DNA of 32,627 bases from Thalassiosira profunda (Eukaryota; Bacillariophyta; Thalassiosirophyceae; Thalassiosirales; Thalassiosiraceae). Position 1 is the stretch's first letter, and the number at the start of each line of letters is the position of its first letter. The notes below the pieces were generated by a model. The model made no database searches and was not told where the DNA came from. It worked only from the letters and a program-made list of their open reading frames with translations. Shown here one piece after another: positions 20,422 through 29,859 of this stretch. The stretch lies in contig JALLAP010000049.1 of the NCBI GenBank assembly GCA_036939355.1, positions 1-32,627 on the forward strand. The letters run 5' to 3'. A program made the position numbers and the translations under genes.

Positions 20422-21200
20422 CTAGCCCAATATCTCGTCTTCCAACTCCCGTATTTCGGTCAGCAACTTCGACAGCCGCATCTTCTCCTCCGCCGGCGGG
20501 GAGTTGACCAGCACCGTCTTTCGATATGCATTTCGATTGTTGCATTCATTTTTCATCCGATTGCATCCCCAGATTGCAGCACGTGTGAGACAGGAAAATT
20601 ATGCGATGGTCAGTAAATAATGTGCGAGATGTGCATCGAGACGATGCGCACATCGTGCTCACCTGGTACGCCGCCCGGGCCGCCCCGGCGAGCTGGTGCA
20701 TCCCCACCTTGGCGTCGCTCGTGATAATCTTATTGCAGTGCGGTAGAAACGCGTGGATTTTGAGGATGTGGGCGTGACATTGCTCCAGCAATTGCGTGGG
20801 TATCGACAGGGCTCTGATCATACATTTATTTGCATTTGAGGATTGTGAGCGTGGGATTTGCAACAGCGCCAAACCGTGCTCACCGCGCCTCGATGGCCGC
20901 CTTCTCCTCCGCCCCCATATCACTCTCCTTCCACGTCCGCTGCAAATCAGCATACGCCGCGGCATCGTCGTCGGCGGCCTGCAGCAGCGGCGCCACGTCC
21001 AGCGCCTCGATCAACGCCGAGGCCTTGGCGGCAGCACCGCTTTCCTTGTCTTTCTTTCGCTGGGTGTAGGCCGCGGACATTTGGGCGGCCGCCGCGCCGA
21101 GCGAGGCACCGACGGCGGCGGCCGCCCCGCCGCCCGGCGTGGGTTGCTTTGCCGCGAGCTGGGCGACGAACTGCTCGAGGGAGAGAAGGCGGAAGGACAT
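20422..21200 (-). CDS. Cyclodeaminase/cyclohydrolase family protein (FTCD C-terminal type)
   Basis: Exons, 5' to 3': 21200-20884, 20813-20663, 20517-20422, giving 187 residues. Introns are 70 and 145 nt, donors GTGAGC, acceptors CAG and AAG, and the frame holds across both. The N-terminus 'SLEQFVAQLAAKQPTPGGG' is the characteristic start of the formiminotransferase-cyclodeaminase C-terminal family (also bacterial FchA), with the PTPGGG loop followed by an Ala-rich helix. The all-helical rest and the overall length (about 200) fit a stand-alone domain. Family members act on formimino- or methenyl-tetrahydrofolate in one-carbon metabolism. Whether this one is active cannot be judged from the loop alone. 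No leader peptide is obvious, so it is probably cytosolic. It is convergent with VPS18 (141-bp gap) and divergent from the next gene. Confidence 0.85.
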
Positions 21201-21386
21201 GGTGAAGGTGCCCCAATTCTGGATGGCCTGCTCCTAAATGAGCTCCCCTAGACTCTACAAAGGAATCAATAACCCATCACTTTCCTGCCTTGTGCAACCA
21301 GGCGCCCGGGTAGCGCGAGAGGACGACTTGCTATCTGCAGGTGGTCGGCGCGCCCTCTGGAATGGCCGGCAGGGCGAGTGCGAGAG

Positions 21387-22991
21387 ATGATCCTTCTGGC
21401 CCGCCTCTCCTGCCGCCCTCGAGGGTGGCTGCGCTGCGCGTCGCGGGTGGTGGCCGCCTCTCGTCGACCCCGCCGCGTGAATTCGACGAGCGTGAACAAC
21501 GCTACTCACTTTGCAAGCAATGGCGGCGGCTCGATCCTCTTCCTCTCGCCTAACTGCTGGCCTGAACCCAACGCCACCGCAGCTGGAACGAGGACGGCGT
21601 CACTCCTAAATCACTTTGCCTCACCCAACTTGTCGTTCGATTCGGTTCATTTCGGATGTGGAGCCAATATGCCATCGTCGCTGCAAAGCACAAATCACGT
21701 GGGCGTCGGTGATGGCAAAGGAAGTGGCAATCTAACCGGGGGGATACACTGGCATCACATCAAGCCCAACCGGGAAGATGCAATGAAACATCTATTGCAA
21801 CACATACGCGACGATCACGGGCCGATACAAGCGGTGGTGTTCGATCGATTTTACGCCGAAGAGGCGTATTCCTTCCGGATACGGGAGCTTTGTCCCGACG
21901 CGGTGCTGGTGCTGGACATGCAGGACGTGCACTCGCTGCGGGCGGGGAGAAGGTGCTTGGTCGAGGAGATGGACGAGCAATCTCCAAACGGAATTGATGA
22001 TCAGAAAGGCAGCTTCAGCAGAGATCTTATGGAGCAAGTGATGAAGTTTGATCCGGCAACGCACCTCGGCGACGACAGATCCAAGGCGGGGGCAAAGGCG
22101 CACGACATGTTCCTCCGGGAGCTGGCGTCTGTCCACCGATCGGATTTGGTGTTGGTGTGCTCCTCTGCGGAGATAAAGTTGCTGGAATCGTGGAATGTTC
22201 CCAAGTGGAAGCTGGTCCCCGCGTCTTTCTTTTGCATGGAGGAAGATTATCCTGTTGCCGGTGACGGAAGGAGCATCCATACCTTTGAGGATAGACATGA
22301 TTTCGTCACAGTAGGAGGATTCAAGCATTTGCCCAACGTGGACTCTATCAAAGTCCTTCGCCACGAATTGTGGCCCAGGATACGGGAGCAGCTCCCGGAG
22401 GCCAGGATGCATGTCTACGGCGCTTACCCCACGCAAGAGATCCTCTCCTTGCACCAAGCTGAGCTGGGCTTCTTGGTGCACGGACACGTCGACGAGCTGG
22501 ACAGGGCGCTGTTGCAAAGTCGCGTATTGCTGGCGCCGCTGAGGTTCGGGGCGGGGATCAAGGGGAAGGTCGTCGATGCGTGGCGTTGCGGGTGTCCTGT
22601 GGTGACTACTCCAGTCGGTGCTGAGGGGATGTTGGACGACGATGAATCGAGCTCGATTGGGTCAAATCATCAACGCAGCGTGGGTGCAAACTGGGGTGGA
22701 ATGGTAGCGTCCGATGCAGATCAATTCGTGGATGCGGCTGTGGAAGCCTACACGCGAAAAGATCTCTGGCTTCGCTGCCGAGACGAAGGAACCCGCCTGC
22801 TGCGCCGCCTTTTCAATGGGAAGGCCAACTTGCCCATTGTGGAAACAGGCATTCTCGATACTGCTTCGAACCTGAGGCAGCGGAGGCAACTGGACTATGT
22901 CGGGGCCATGCTTTGGAGAGACTCGCAGAGGAGTACTGAGTTTTTCAGCAGGTGGATCGAGCTGAAAGAACGATCAGGGGCGCAAGCGTGA
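21387..22991 (+). CDS. GT-B fold glycosyltransferase (GT4-like)
   Basis: The ATG at 21387 is the first in this frame and gives 534 residues without introns. The N-terminus is rich in Arg with few acids (LLARLSCRPRGWLRCASRVV) and may be an organelle leader or a weak signal anchor. The C-terminal half is a glycosyltransferase group-1 domain. It has 'FVTVGGFKHLPNVDSI', a Rossmann-like strand 'ARMHVYGAYP', 'VHGHVDELDRALLQSRVLLAP', and the donor-site loop 'FGAGIKGKVVDAWRCGCPVV' followed by TTPVGAEGM. The N-terminal acceptor half is diverged. Donor and acceptor sugars cannot be named. The upstream neighbour is divergent with a 186-bp shared promoter region; the downstream one is convergent, 85 bp away. 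Confidence 0.85.
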   Translation: MILLARLSCRPRGWLRCASRVVAASRRPRRVNSTSVNNATHFASNGGGSILFLSPNCWPEPNATAAGTRTASLLNHFASPNLSFDSVHFGCGANMPSSLQSTNHVGVGDGKGSGNLTGGIHWHHIKPNREDAMKHLLQHIRDDHGPIQAVVFDRFYAEEAYSFRIRELCPDAVLVLDMQDVHSLRAGRRCLVEEMDEQSPNGIDDQKGSFSRDLMEQVMKFDPATHLGDDRSKAGAKAHDMFLRELASVHRSDLVLVCSSAEIKLLESWNVPKWKLVPASFFCMEEDYPVAGDGRSIHTFEDRHDFVTVGGFKHLPNVDSIKVLRHELWPRIREQLPEARMHVYGAYPTQEILSLHQAELGFLVHGHVDELDRALLQSRVLLAPLRFGAGIKGKVVDAWRCGCPVVTTPVGAEGMLDDDESSSIGSNHQRSVGANWGGMVASDADQFVDAAVEAYTRKDLWLRCRDEGTRLLRRLFNGKANLPIVETGILDTASNLRQRRQLDYVGAMLWRDSQRSTEFFSRWIELKERSGAQA

Positions 22992-23026
22992 GTGAGAACA
23001 ACGTCAGAAAGCAAACTGTTGCTATC

Positions 23027-23032
23027 AATAAA
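23027..23032 (+). terminator. AATAAA poly(A) signal candidate after the glycosyltransferase gene
   Basis: AATAAA lies 36 bases past the stop codon at 22991, in the short gap before the opposing gene's stop at 23077. Position and sequence fit a polyadenylation signal. Whether this organism depends on AATAAA is not known from the window. Confidence 0.4.
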
Positions 23033-23076
23033 AGCGAAGCTACGGGTTGACAGCCATCCCTCACTACCCCAACAGC

Positions 23077-26000
23077 TCACAACAGCAGAGCCCGAAGAGA
23101 TTCTTTCACGTTGTGGTGCAGTTGCTCTGGAAGATGAATGCGTCCGCCGTGCTTTTGGATATCCATAGCGTCCTTGTAAGCCTGCGCATATGCGACTGCG
23201 TCCTCATCGAAGATGTCATATCTGCCTCCCGGCCTTTTTGATGCTTTGACGCAGAGCTTATAGAGCTGCCCCACGATCTTGGTTGCTGCATTCTGCGCCG
23301 GAAAGTCAAGCATCTGATCTTGGGCTTTGCTTAGCCAGTCGTCATCGCCACCAGAAAAGGGTGTGCCTTTGTTCACCGATTGCACAGCTTTCTCTGGCAT
23401 CTTCAACTCGAGCAACAGTCGCCTTGACTTCCGCGTCAGCTCGTCATTCGCCGTCAATAGATGCGAAAGCATCTGCGGTTCCCACAGCACAAAGTAGTCG
23501 TCGCCGTCTGTTTTGATGGCAGGCAAATATGATGAGATAACGCTACCTACAACTGAACGCACCAAAAGCTAAAACGAAGCCTCACCAAGGTCACCATCAG
23601 CGATCATGCTAGGAATCGGGCAGGAATTCACAGGCGCTCCAAAGATGATAGTTCCCCATTTGTAGCTGCAGAGCAGGCCCCATTCTTCTTCGCTCATGTC
23701 ATTTGTTTTCTCGCTCAAGACGCTTAGGATCTTTGCATCGCCTGGTGCAACTGACGGGCTGCGCGAGATATAGATCTGATTGAAGCATTGTCCGAAGAGA
23801 ACTCGTTCGCCGTCGCCATTTGCAACGTATCCAGTTATGAAGACCCGGCCCTCGGGAATCTTCCCTGTAGGATCAGCAACGCCCTTCAAGTGCGCGTGCT
23901 TCAGATGAGCGGGATCTCTCGATGCTTTTGCATAGGCAGCGACGTCATCCTTTCTCACCCCATACCCGATGAGCATTCTCCGATACATTTTGCTGATCTT
24001 TTTCAGTTTGTTCATAGGGTTGGTGTATGAGGCACGTGCACTCTCGTCTGGATCCAGATGCTTGCCCAGCTGTTTGTTTGCATCTCCCGGAAATACATTC
24101 TTCAGGACCACGCAAACCCAGTCTTCATCACATGCCTCAGATGGTGGGGCTTTCATCATGCTCTCCCGTGGGAGTTGTATCGCAGCGATGCCTTCTTTGG
24201 CAAGAAGCATGCCTTTGAACAGCCCAATCGTTGGTCCCATGATGCGGACTTGAACAGAATCGTAATCCGTCCTGGGACCCCAGCCATCGAAAAAGCCTCT
24301 GGGAAAGAAGCCGCACCCCTCGTTCCCGCGCTCCTCGATGAACTCGATCTTAGATACGTCAGTAAAGCCAATTTTGCGAGCATTCGACTGCAGGTGCGCC
24401 AGGCGAGCAACCGCCTTTACGGGGCTGAGGGAGGAGAAGGAGGCGAAACTGTCCAACTTGGCCTGGAGGTTGATTGTATCAAGCCCGGGCCCCTCCGTGG
24501 CAACATACATCAGGGACATCTTTTTGACCTCGAAGCGCCCATTACTTTTCCTGGGAAGCTTGGCAGAAACGAGCTCGAGACAGCGCCCACCCAGCCAAAG
24601 CTTCCTATCCGGAGGATTTTGGTTGATCGACACAGTGACTTCGTAGGTCCTATGTCGAAAGAACTCCCCGAAACAATTGAGCTATGTGGCCAGAATACAG
24701 GCACTGGGATGAGCACGAGGAGAATAAATGCAGCGCATCAGTAGTAAGGACTTCTCACCCCCTTCTTCTGCTCCCCTAAATCAATACTCAATATCTTCAA
24801 CCCACCCACACTCGTTTCTCCGGATGAACTTTGGGAGTTGAAGGGGCTTTGCAGCATATTCTCGTTTACTGGCCTTCTTGCTTTCGCCCTCGACTGGCGA
24901 TGCTTTTGTGGGCGCTTCCGTTTCTGTTTGTTTCGTTTCTTTCCTGGTTGGCGGTGGCGCTTCCGGACGTTGTGGCCTCCCTTTTGGTTGACACTGGAGG
25001 ATCCATCGATATTCTTGCCAAGAGCTGTGAACTGCTCCATGTTTTCACCTCCCGAGAGAGTGCCCAAGTCATCATCGCTTGCATAGCTGCCGTCGTTTTC
25101 GTCGCTACAGGATGCATCACAGTTGTCACTTTCTTCGTCGGTGGACGAATCCCATTTACTAGAGTCATCGTCTTCATCTTCATCTGTCCGAGTAGACTTT
25201 GGCACGGTCTCGGGAAGGGCATATCGTTTGTACGGGCAAGTACGCTCGACACACGCCTGCTTCAGTGACCCTGGACCTCCAAACTTTGGCATATCGAGGC
25301 AGTATCTACAAGCCCCGCAGTCATCGCGCGTGCAGGCTAGGCACTCTCCGCACCGGAACAGCCTGTCGAGTTCCGGTGCGAGACACTCTTGGCACTTCCA
25401 CGAGCCGCGGGGAACCTCGTCAAGACGGGGTCTGTGGCAGCTCAGGTGGAATGCCTTTTCGCAGAAACTGCAGCACAGCAGCTTTCCTCCTTTGTTGCAC
25501 ATAAAGCATTGGTCGTCGTGCTCGCCACAGAACAGCTGATTTGATTCTGCCTTCGCCCCCTCGATGTCTTCTGGTGGCTCGCTATCGTCAACCACTCGCA
25601 TGGGGACAGTGCTTGATGCCTCCACCTCCTCTCCGTCAAAGGCAACCTCTTCTGTGGTCATAGGGCGCTCTCTCAAGTTGTACCTACTCATGCTCGCCGA
25701 GCCATTGTGGCCACCCGTTACCCCCAGAACTACCACCTCCTCCTCATCCTTGGCAGCAATATCGGCGTCATCGCCCAATCTCGAACAATCATCGTTTGTG
25801 AGATCGATCATAGTAGACGTTATGCTTCCAATCTCCGTCTCCTGATGATTGCTGCCCACGATGGGCCCCTTCTCCGTTAAGTTTGGCTCTTTTGCCTCCT
25901 CACTTGTGCAGCTGGCCTCTTCCTCGCCTGCATCGCTCCCCATCGCTGCCTCTTCTTCCCGCTCGGGTGCCGAAAGTGGATCCTTCGTCTGCCTCCCCAC

Positions 26001-26582
26001 TTCCTTGAACAAACGATGGTGCCGATTGCACATTCCGTTCTTGTCCGATTGCGCCTCGGTGCGGCAGCCGTCAATTTTGCAGAGGAGCTCACCCCGTGTA
26101 TTTCGCTGTCGTTCTCCGGGCGGCAGCACGACCATATCGTGCACGTTGAGACCACTTCTGCGCGTCAGTTCGGGAGACCAATGTCCGTCCTCGCTACTGC
26201 CATTGTCACTAGCGGTTGTGTCATCGGAGATTGACGCTTGATGCGATGCCTGAGGGTTGGCCGCATTCCCAGCCTGTTTGCTCGGTGTGACAATCCGTGC
26301 TGCCGCCTCTCCCAAATCCTCTTCCTCCTTGTCCTCCTCCTCGTTCTCCTCGTCCCCATCATTCATTGTCAAATCGACGACGGCTTCTATTGCAGCCTCA
26401 TCTTTTGCTCTTGCTTGGTTTGCATTCGTCCGCTCGGTGCCCCCGTCGCTTGCATCATCTCCGTCAACTCCTTGATCACTCTTCTGACGACAACCGCCGT
26501 CGTCGCTGTCCTCGCCTGTCAGATCGAAGAAGTTGTCGGCAAACCTCCTCCCAACACCGGAGAGAACTTTGCCGCTCTTCAT
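23077..26582 (-). CDS. PHD finger-CXXC finger-cellular RNA-dependent RNA polymerase fusion
   Basis: Exons, 5' to 3': 26582-24759, 24681-23586, 23507-23077, giving 1,116 residues. Introns are 77 and 78 nt (GTGAGA..ATAG, GTGAGG..ACAG) and the frame holds. The start is the first ATG in frame (MKSGKV). Exon 1 has acidic/Ser-rich linkers, a small Cys/His cluster (CKIDGC...CNRHH, about 165-190), a PHD finger (C-x2-C...H-x2-C...C-x2-C, about 354-400) directly followed by a CXXC finger with KFGG (about 405-442), then a basic region. Exons 2-3 carry a cellular RDR domain: 'VQVRIMGPTIGLFKGM', 'PRESMMK', 'YISRSPSVAPGD', the catalytic DLDGD (residues 972-976, rebuilt across intron 2) and a C-terminal 'AMDIQKHGGRIHLP'. 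The RDR exon has no ATG near its beginning, so it is not a separate gene. RDRs make double-stranded RNA for silencing; chromatin-guided action is inference. Confidence 0.85.
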
Positions 26583-27211
26583 CTTGCGGGCCGTCAACCG
26601 TCACGCGCGTGGGTCGTCTGGCTACTCGTGATGGGCGCTGCGGAAGTGACGTGAAGCGAGGAGAATTGGAGACGTTAGACACAAGATGTGCACTTGTCGC
26701 TCAGTTGCAATTCGATCTCATCATTTATCCATCGACGCACGCACCGCCCTTCGCTGTATGTAGCTGCTCGACGGACTTTGCAAACGCACTCGCTCGTCAT
26801 GCACCATCACCCATCAAATAATGCGAGAATAGTACTCATACAAAGATACCCTAGAAAAAATCCAACCGCAGACTCACAGAAACCGCCCTGGCTTCACCCG
26901 CCTCCGCTCTTCAGGGCCGCCGCCGCAGTCTCCGCCTCAGCATGATGGCATCATCGAGAGCTCCCGCGCACGCCTCCCCACAATCACAATGTATGTCTTG
27001 AGCCTGCTTAGCGAGTAGGTAGCGAGCACGCGCCTCAAAGATTTTACAATATCGTACCTAGATACGACCCGCCAAAAAATCCTCTTCGCAAATCTTTTCG
27101 CCTGTCAGCGTCCGTTGTTTGCTCCGCCTCCGCCACCACCAGCCGTCGATCCCATTCACCATTCACCCTGCTGGCCGCGCCCCTACACCGCCACCCGACG
27201 CCCCAGCCATC
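26583..27211. promoter_or_regulatory. Divergent intergenic region, RDR fusion gene and cold-shock gene
   Basis: These 629 bases separate two divergent genes and should contain both promoters. A perfect 13-base inverted repeat, ATGATGGCATCAT, sits at 26942-26954 and could bind a dimeric factor, though chance cannot be excluded. The last 90 bases before the cold-shock start are C-rich. Nothing codes convincingly. Confidence 0.4.
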
Positions 27212-27828
27212 ATGTTCAACCGCCTCGCCGCCACCCTCGCCCGGCGCTCCGTCGCCGCCGCCGCCTCCCGGCCCGCCTTTGCCCCCTCCCTCGCCCGGCC
27301 CGCACCGTCCACCGCCATGACGACCTCCCTCCGCCCCTTCTCCGACTACGGCGACGACGCCCCCGCGGGCGACGCGGGCAAGCAGAAGGGCACGGTCAAG
27401 TGGTTCGACGCCCGGAAGGGGTTCGGATTTTTGCTGCCGGACGATCCGGACGCGGCGGAGGTGTTCGTCCACCATTCGGCGATTCACGCCCGGGGCTTCC
27501 GGACGCTGGGCGATGTGAGTTTGTGATTGTGTGTTTGATGTTGATGTTTGTGTTTGATGATTTCTGTATTGGTGTGCGCTCACTTAATATCTTCGCTCAT
27601 CTTCTACCCATTGGATTTGATTGCAACGCGACAATTCTGGTGCAGGGGGAGCCGGTGGAGTTCGAGGTAATCACCGAGCCCAACGGCCGGAGCAAGGCGC
27701 TGAACGTCACGGGGCCCGACGGGGACTACGTCCAGGGGGCGCCGCGGAGGATGGACGACGGCTACGGCGGGGGAGGAGGAGGAGGATACGGTGGAGGTGG
27801 GGGATATGGCGACGGGGGCGGATATTAA
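27212..27828 (+). CDS. Cold-shock-domain RNA-binding protein with organelle leader
   Basis: Exons 27212-27514 and 27646-27828; the intron is 131 nt (GTGAGT..GCAG, phase 0); 161 residues. The leader (about 1-45) is Arg/Ala/Ser-rich without acids, typical of a mitochondrial presequence; an 'AFAP' at 22-25 makes a plastid target possible. The cold-shock domain follows from residue 60: GTVKWFD, RNP1 KGFGFL (69-74), RNP2 VFVHHSAI (84-91), and the closing strand 'EPVEFEV' in exon 2. The tail (about 137-161) is Gly/Tyr-rich (GYGGGG repeats). Such proteins bind single-stranded RNA or DNA and melt secondary structure; here probably as an organelle RNA chaperone (inference). The ATG at 27212 is preferred because the leader starts there and the frame upstream has no other ATG with good context. 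Confidence 0.9.
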
Positions 27829-28209
27829 AGGCCTCTCTCGTAGGTACTGTTGTTTGCAAGGGGAGAAGGGGAACGCAAGGGTTGGCGTCGGTGCAGTATC
27901 GGAGGAATGCCTGCCGAGCTTCGCAGTTCGCGTGATGAAACAAAAAAACGTTTCCTCGAGAAATGTTCGTGCTTGTTGCGGAGGAGAACGGGAGCCTCGA
28001 GCTCGTGAGCCCGGTGAACATTCATTCCTTGCGAACATCCTGCTGCGTAGAGAAAGAAAAGAATTTGTTTGGGCGCTCGGGCACTGGGAATGGCAACTGT
28101 TGGGCTTGTAACCTAAATCCATTGCCCGAATAAAAAAGATCGAAGACGGGGTACGATAACTATGTTTGGCCACGGAGGATTGACTGGTAACGGATTCTAC
28201 TTTACGCAT
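27829..28209. other. 3' region between convergent genes
   Basis: No gene is supported in these 381 bases, which must hold the 3' ends of both neighbours. AATAAA at 28129-28134 on the plus strand is a possible poly(A) signal for the cold-shock gene, though 300 bases downstream of its stop. A long minus-strand open frame covering the region has no recognisable content. Confidence 0.4.
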
Positions 28210-29316
28210 TCACCTGCCCCCTGCATGCGCTTGCTGGCGCCTGCGCCAGAATCTGCGGTGTTGCACTGTGCCATTGCTTGCGAATTGAGCCAAATGCTGG
28301 CACCGTGGAGTGTCCGGAACCAGCATCGTATGCTTAATAGGAGGCGAACAATCAAAGTAATCATCAAGCCGAGCCTGCAGCTCCTCCGAGATGGCAGTGT
28401 ACGGCTCGAGACCTTGGTCGATGCGCGTGGCCACCGCATACAGTGCGTCGTCCAACGCCGTCTCGCGCGGATCCCAAACGTAACCCCCGGAAGCGTTGTA
28501 TTGTTGCTCCGTCGACTGGGCGGCGTTCTCCCAGCGAGTTGCCGGGAGTTTCCACTGCAGCTTCCGGGCCAACTTTTGCAGCCCCCGCTCGTAGTCCTCC
28601 ACGAAGAGAATCGAGTCGAACTGGAGAAGCCGGTCGATGGTGTAGTTCCACTGTTCGCGCGCCAGCTCGTATTTTCCGGCACCGGTGCAGCCACATATAT
28701 GGCGAAAATGGAAGTTGTCCCATTGAATCATCATCCACTCCGCAAAGGCCGGGATTTTCCTCACGTCTTTCCGCATGCTGTGTTTGTGGTGCGATATATA
28801 CCGCTCTTTGGCATCTCGCAACGACACAACATGTCGGTAGTGTTCCGTATCCATCGTTTTCTTCATGACATCTTCCGGCGCCAAATAGTCGTAGGCGGTC
28901 GATTTGGCCCACTTTTGGAATCCTTCCAACGTATCATCGTACCCGCAGCAACCCCAATCGGCTCCGCCCGATTCTTCCCACATGGGCAAGCCGTTTTTGG
29001 ACATTCGTTGCTCGTTGAAGCGGGCGATTTCACGCAGCGTTGTTCCTCCAGATTTGTGCACGTGCATGTAGTAAATGAGTTTGCCATCGAGGCGCCGAGG
29101 AGCGGCGTAGCTCGTCTCGGAAGCTTCCGCGTACACGTCTGCAAGGAGCGCAGATGAACCGTTGTGCGCGCTCTGAATCTGCTCCTTTTGCAACTCCCCC
29201 TCCGAGCGATTGGAACGAAACAGCAAATCGGTTTGGAAGAGGACGTATCCCACGACGAACGCCAGCGCCATGCAGGCCACCCGCGGTGTGCGGCCCGTCA
29301 TGCCGGCCTGCTGCAT
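28210..29316 (-). CDS. Type II membrane sulfotransferase (Golgi type)
   Basis: Single exon, 368 residues. A membrane segment at about residues 14-32 near the N-terminus, followed by Arg, makes a signal anchor with the enzyme in the Golgi lumen. The PAPS-binding 5' loop is HVHKSGGTTL (85-94), close to the HxPKTGGTT pattern of heparan-sulfate-type sulfotransferases. The 3'-phosphate site is 'VVSLRDAKERYISHH' (about 163-177), with the conserved Arg and Ser. Cys residues and N-glycosylation sequons fit a lumenal protein. It should move sulfate from PAPS to a glycan hydroxyl; the acceptor cannot be named, but diatoms make sulfated polysaccharides. The ATG at 29316 is used; a second at 29301 would only remove five residues. 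Confidence 0.82.
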   Translation of the reverse strand: MQQAGMTGRTPRVACMALAFVVGYVLFQTDLLFRSNRSEGELQKEQIQSAHNGSSALLADVYAEASETSYAAPRRLDGKLIYYMHVHKSGGTTLREIARFNEQRMSKNGLPMWEESGGADWGCCGYDDTLEGFQKWAKSTAYDYLAPEDVMKKTMDTEHYRHVVSLRDAKERYISHHKHSMRKDVRKIPAFAEWMMIQWDNFHFRHICGCTGAGKYELAREQWNYTIDRLLQFDSILFVEDYERGLQKLARKLQWKLPATRWENAAQSTEQQYNASGGYVWDPRETALDDALYAVATRIDQGLEPYTAISEELQARLDDYFDCSPPIKHTMLVPDTPRCQHLAQFASNGTVQHRRFWRRRQQAHAGGR

Positions 29317-29859
29317 TGGATGACGATGATATTGTGGCGAGCGAGCGTTGCGCGGCCGGCGCCTTTAGATGGCGCTCATATCTAGTGCTCAACGCCGGCG
29401 CAGATCTAACCGCTGGGCAGCGTGGCACGAGAGGGACGTCGGGGAGGCCGCGCTGCGATGCGGAGAGGGCGGAGGGCTGCGGCGGCGAAGGAGGGGGGAG
29501 GAGGCAGGAGTAGGAGGAGGTGGGAGGGCGGGGCGCGGCAGGGCGCGGCGCCTGAGCGGCTTGGGCGAGAGAGGACGGGAGGGATGGATGGATGGGCGGA
29601 CTCATCTCCTCCGCCGCAGTGCACTGTCGGTCTCCTCGTGCACCCCCCGTGGCCTCCTCGTGCACCACACCGCGATCTCCCTCGCTGGCTCCCTCGGGGC
29701 CTCCGGTGGGAGTGTGTTGGCGAGGCATATTCGATATACCCAGATTCGGGCGGTTTTGCTTTCTAGCGCATGCACCAAACCAAAGTTGCGGCATTGGTGC
29801 ACGCAGGCGCGCTTGCTGCAACCCAACATTGCAAAAGTTGCAAATCCCCCGTCCACAAC
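29317..29859. promoter_or_regulatory. Divergent intergenic region, sulfotransferase and ankyrin genes
   Basis: These 543 bases lie between divergent genes. A purine-rich, G-heavy tract runs from about 29430 to 29600 on the plus strand (GGAGG, GAGGA and GGGCGG words). Long open frames here on both strands have the biased composition expected by chance. The ankyrin frame itself is open back to an ATG at 29770, but the ATG at 29860, before a Ser/Asp/Glu-rich start, looks more natural. Confidence 0.4.

Noticed and set aside
23569..24633. A separate RNA-dependent RNA polymerase gene starting at 24633
   Set aside because: The codon there is GTG, not ATG. The frame continues upstream to a good splice acceptor that joins in phase to the PHD-CXXC exon.
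27604..28209. 201-codon open frame on the minus strand
   Set aside because: Crosses the second cold-shock exon on the opposite strand and a 3' region; no domain and no conserved pattern.
28162..29157. 331-codon open frame on the plus strand
   Set aside because: It lies opposite the sulfotransferase, whose PAPS-binding motifs are clear. The plus-strand translation shows no domain and is a shadow of GC-rich coding DNA.
29430..29600. G-rich tract as a possible G-quadruplex or satellite
   Set aside because: It has many GG and GGG words but no regular period, and similar purine bias occurs in other divergent regions here, so no specific claim is made.
29030..29821. 263-codon open frame on the minus strand
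   Set aside because: Overlaps the start of the sulfotransferase and a compositionally biased G-rich intergenic tract; Pro/Ser/Arg-rich chance translation.
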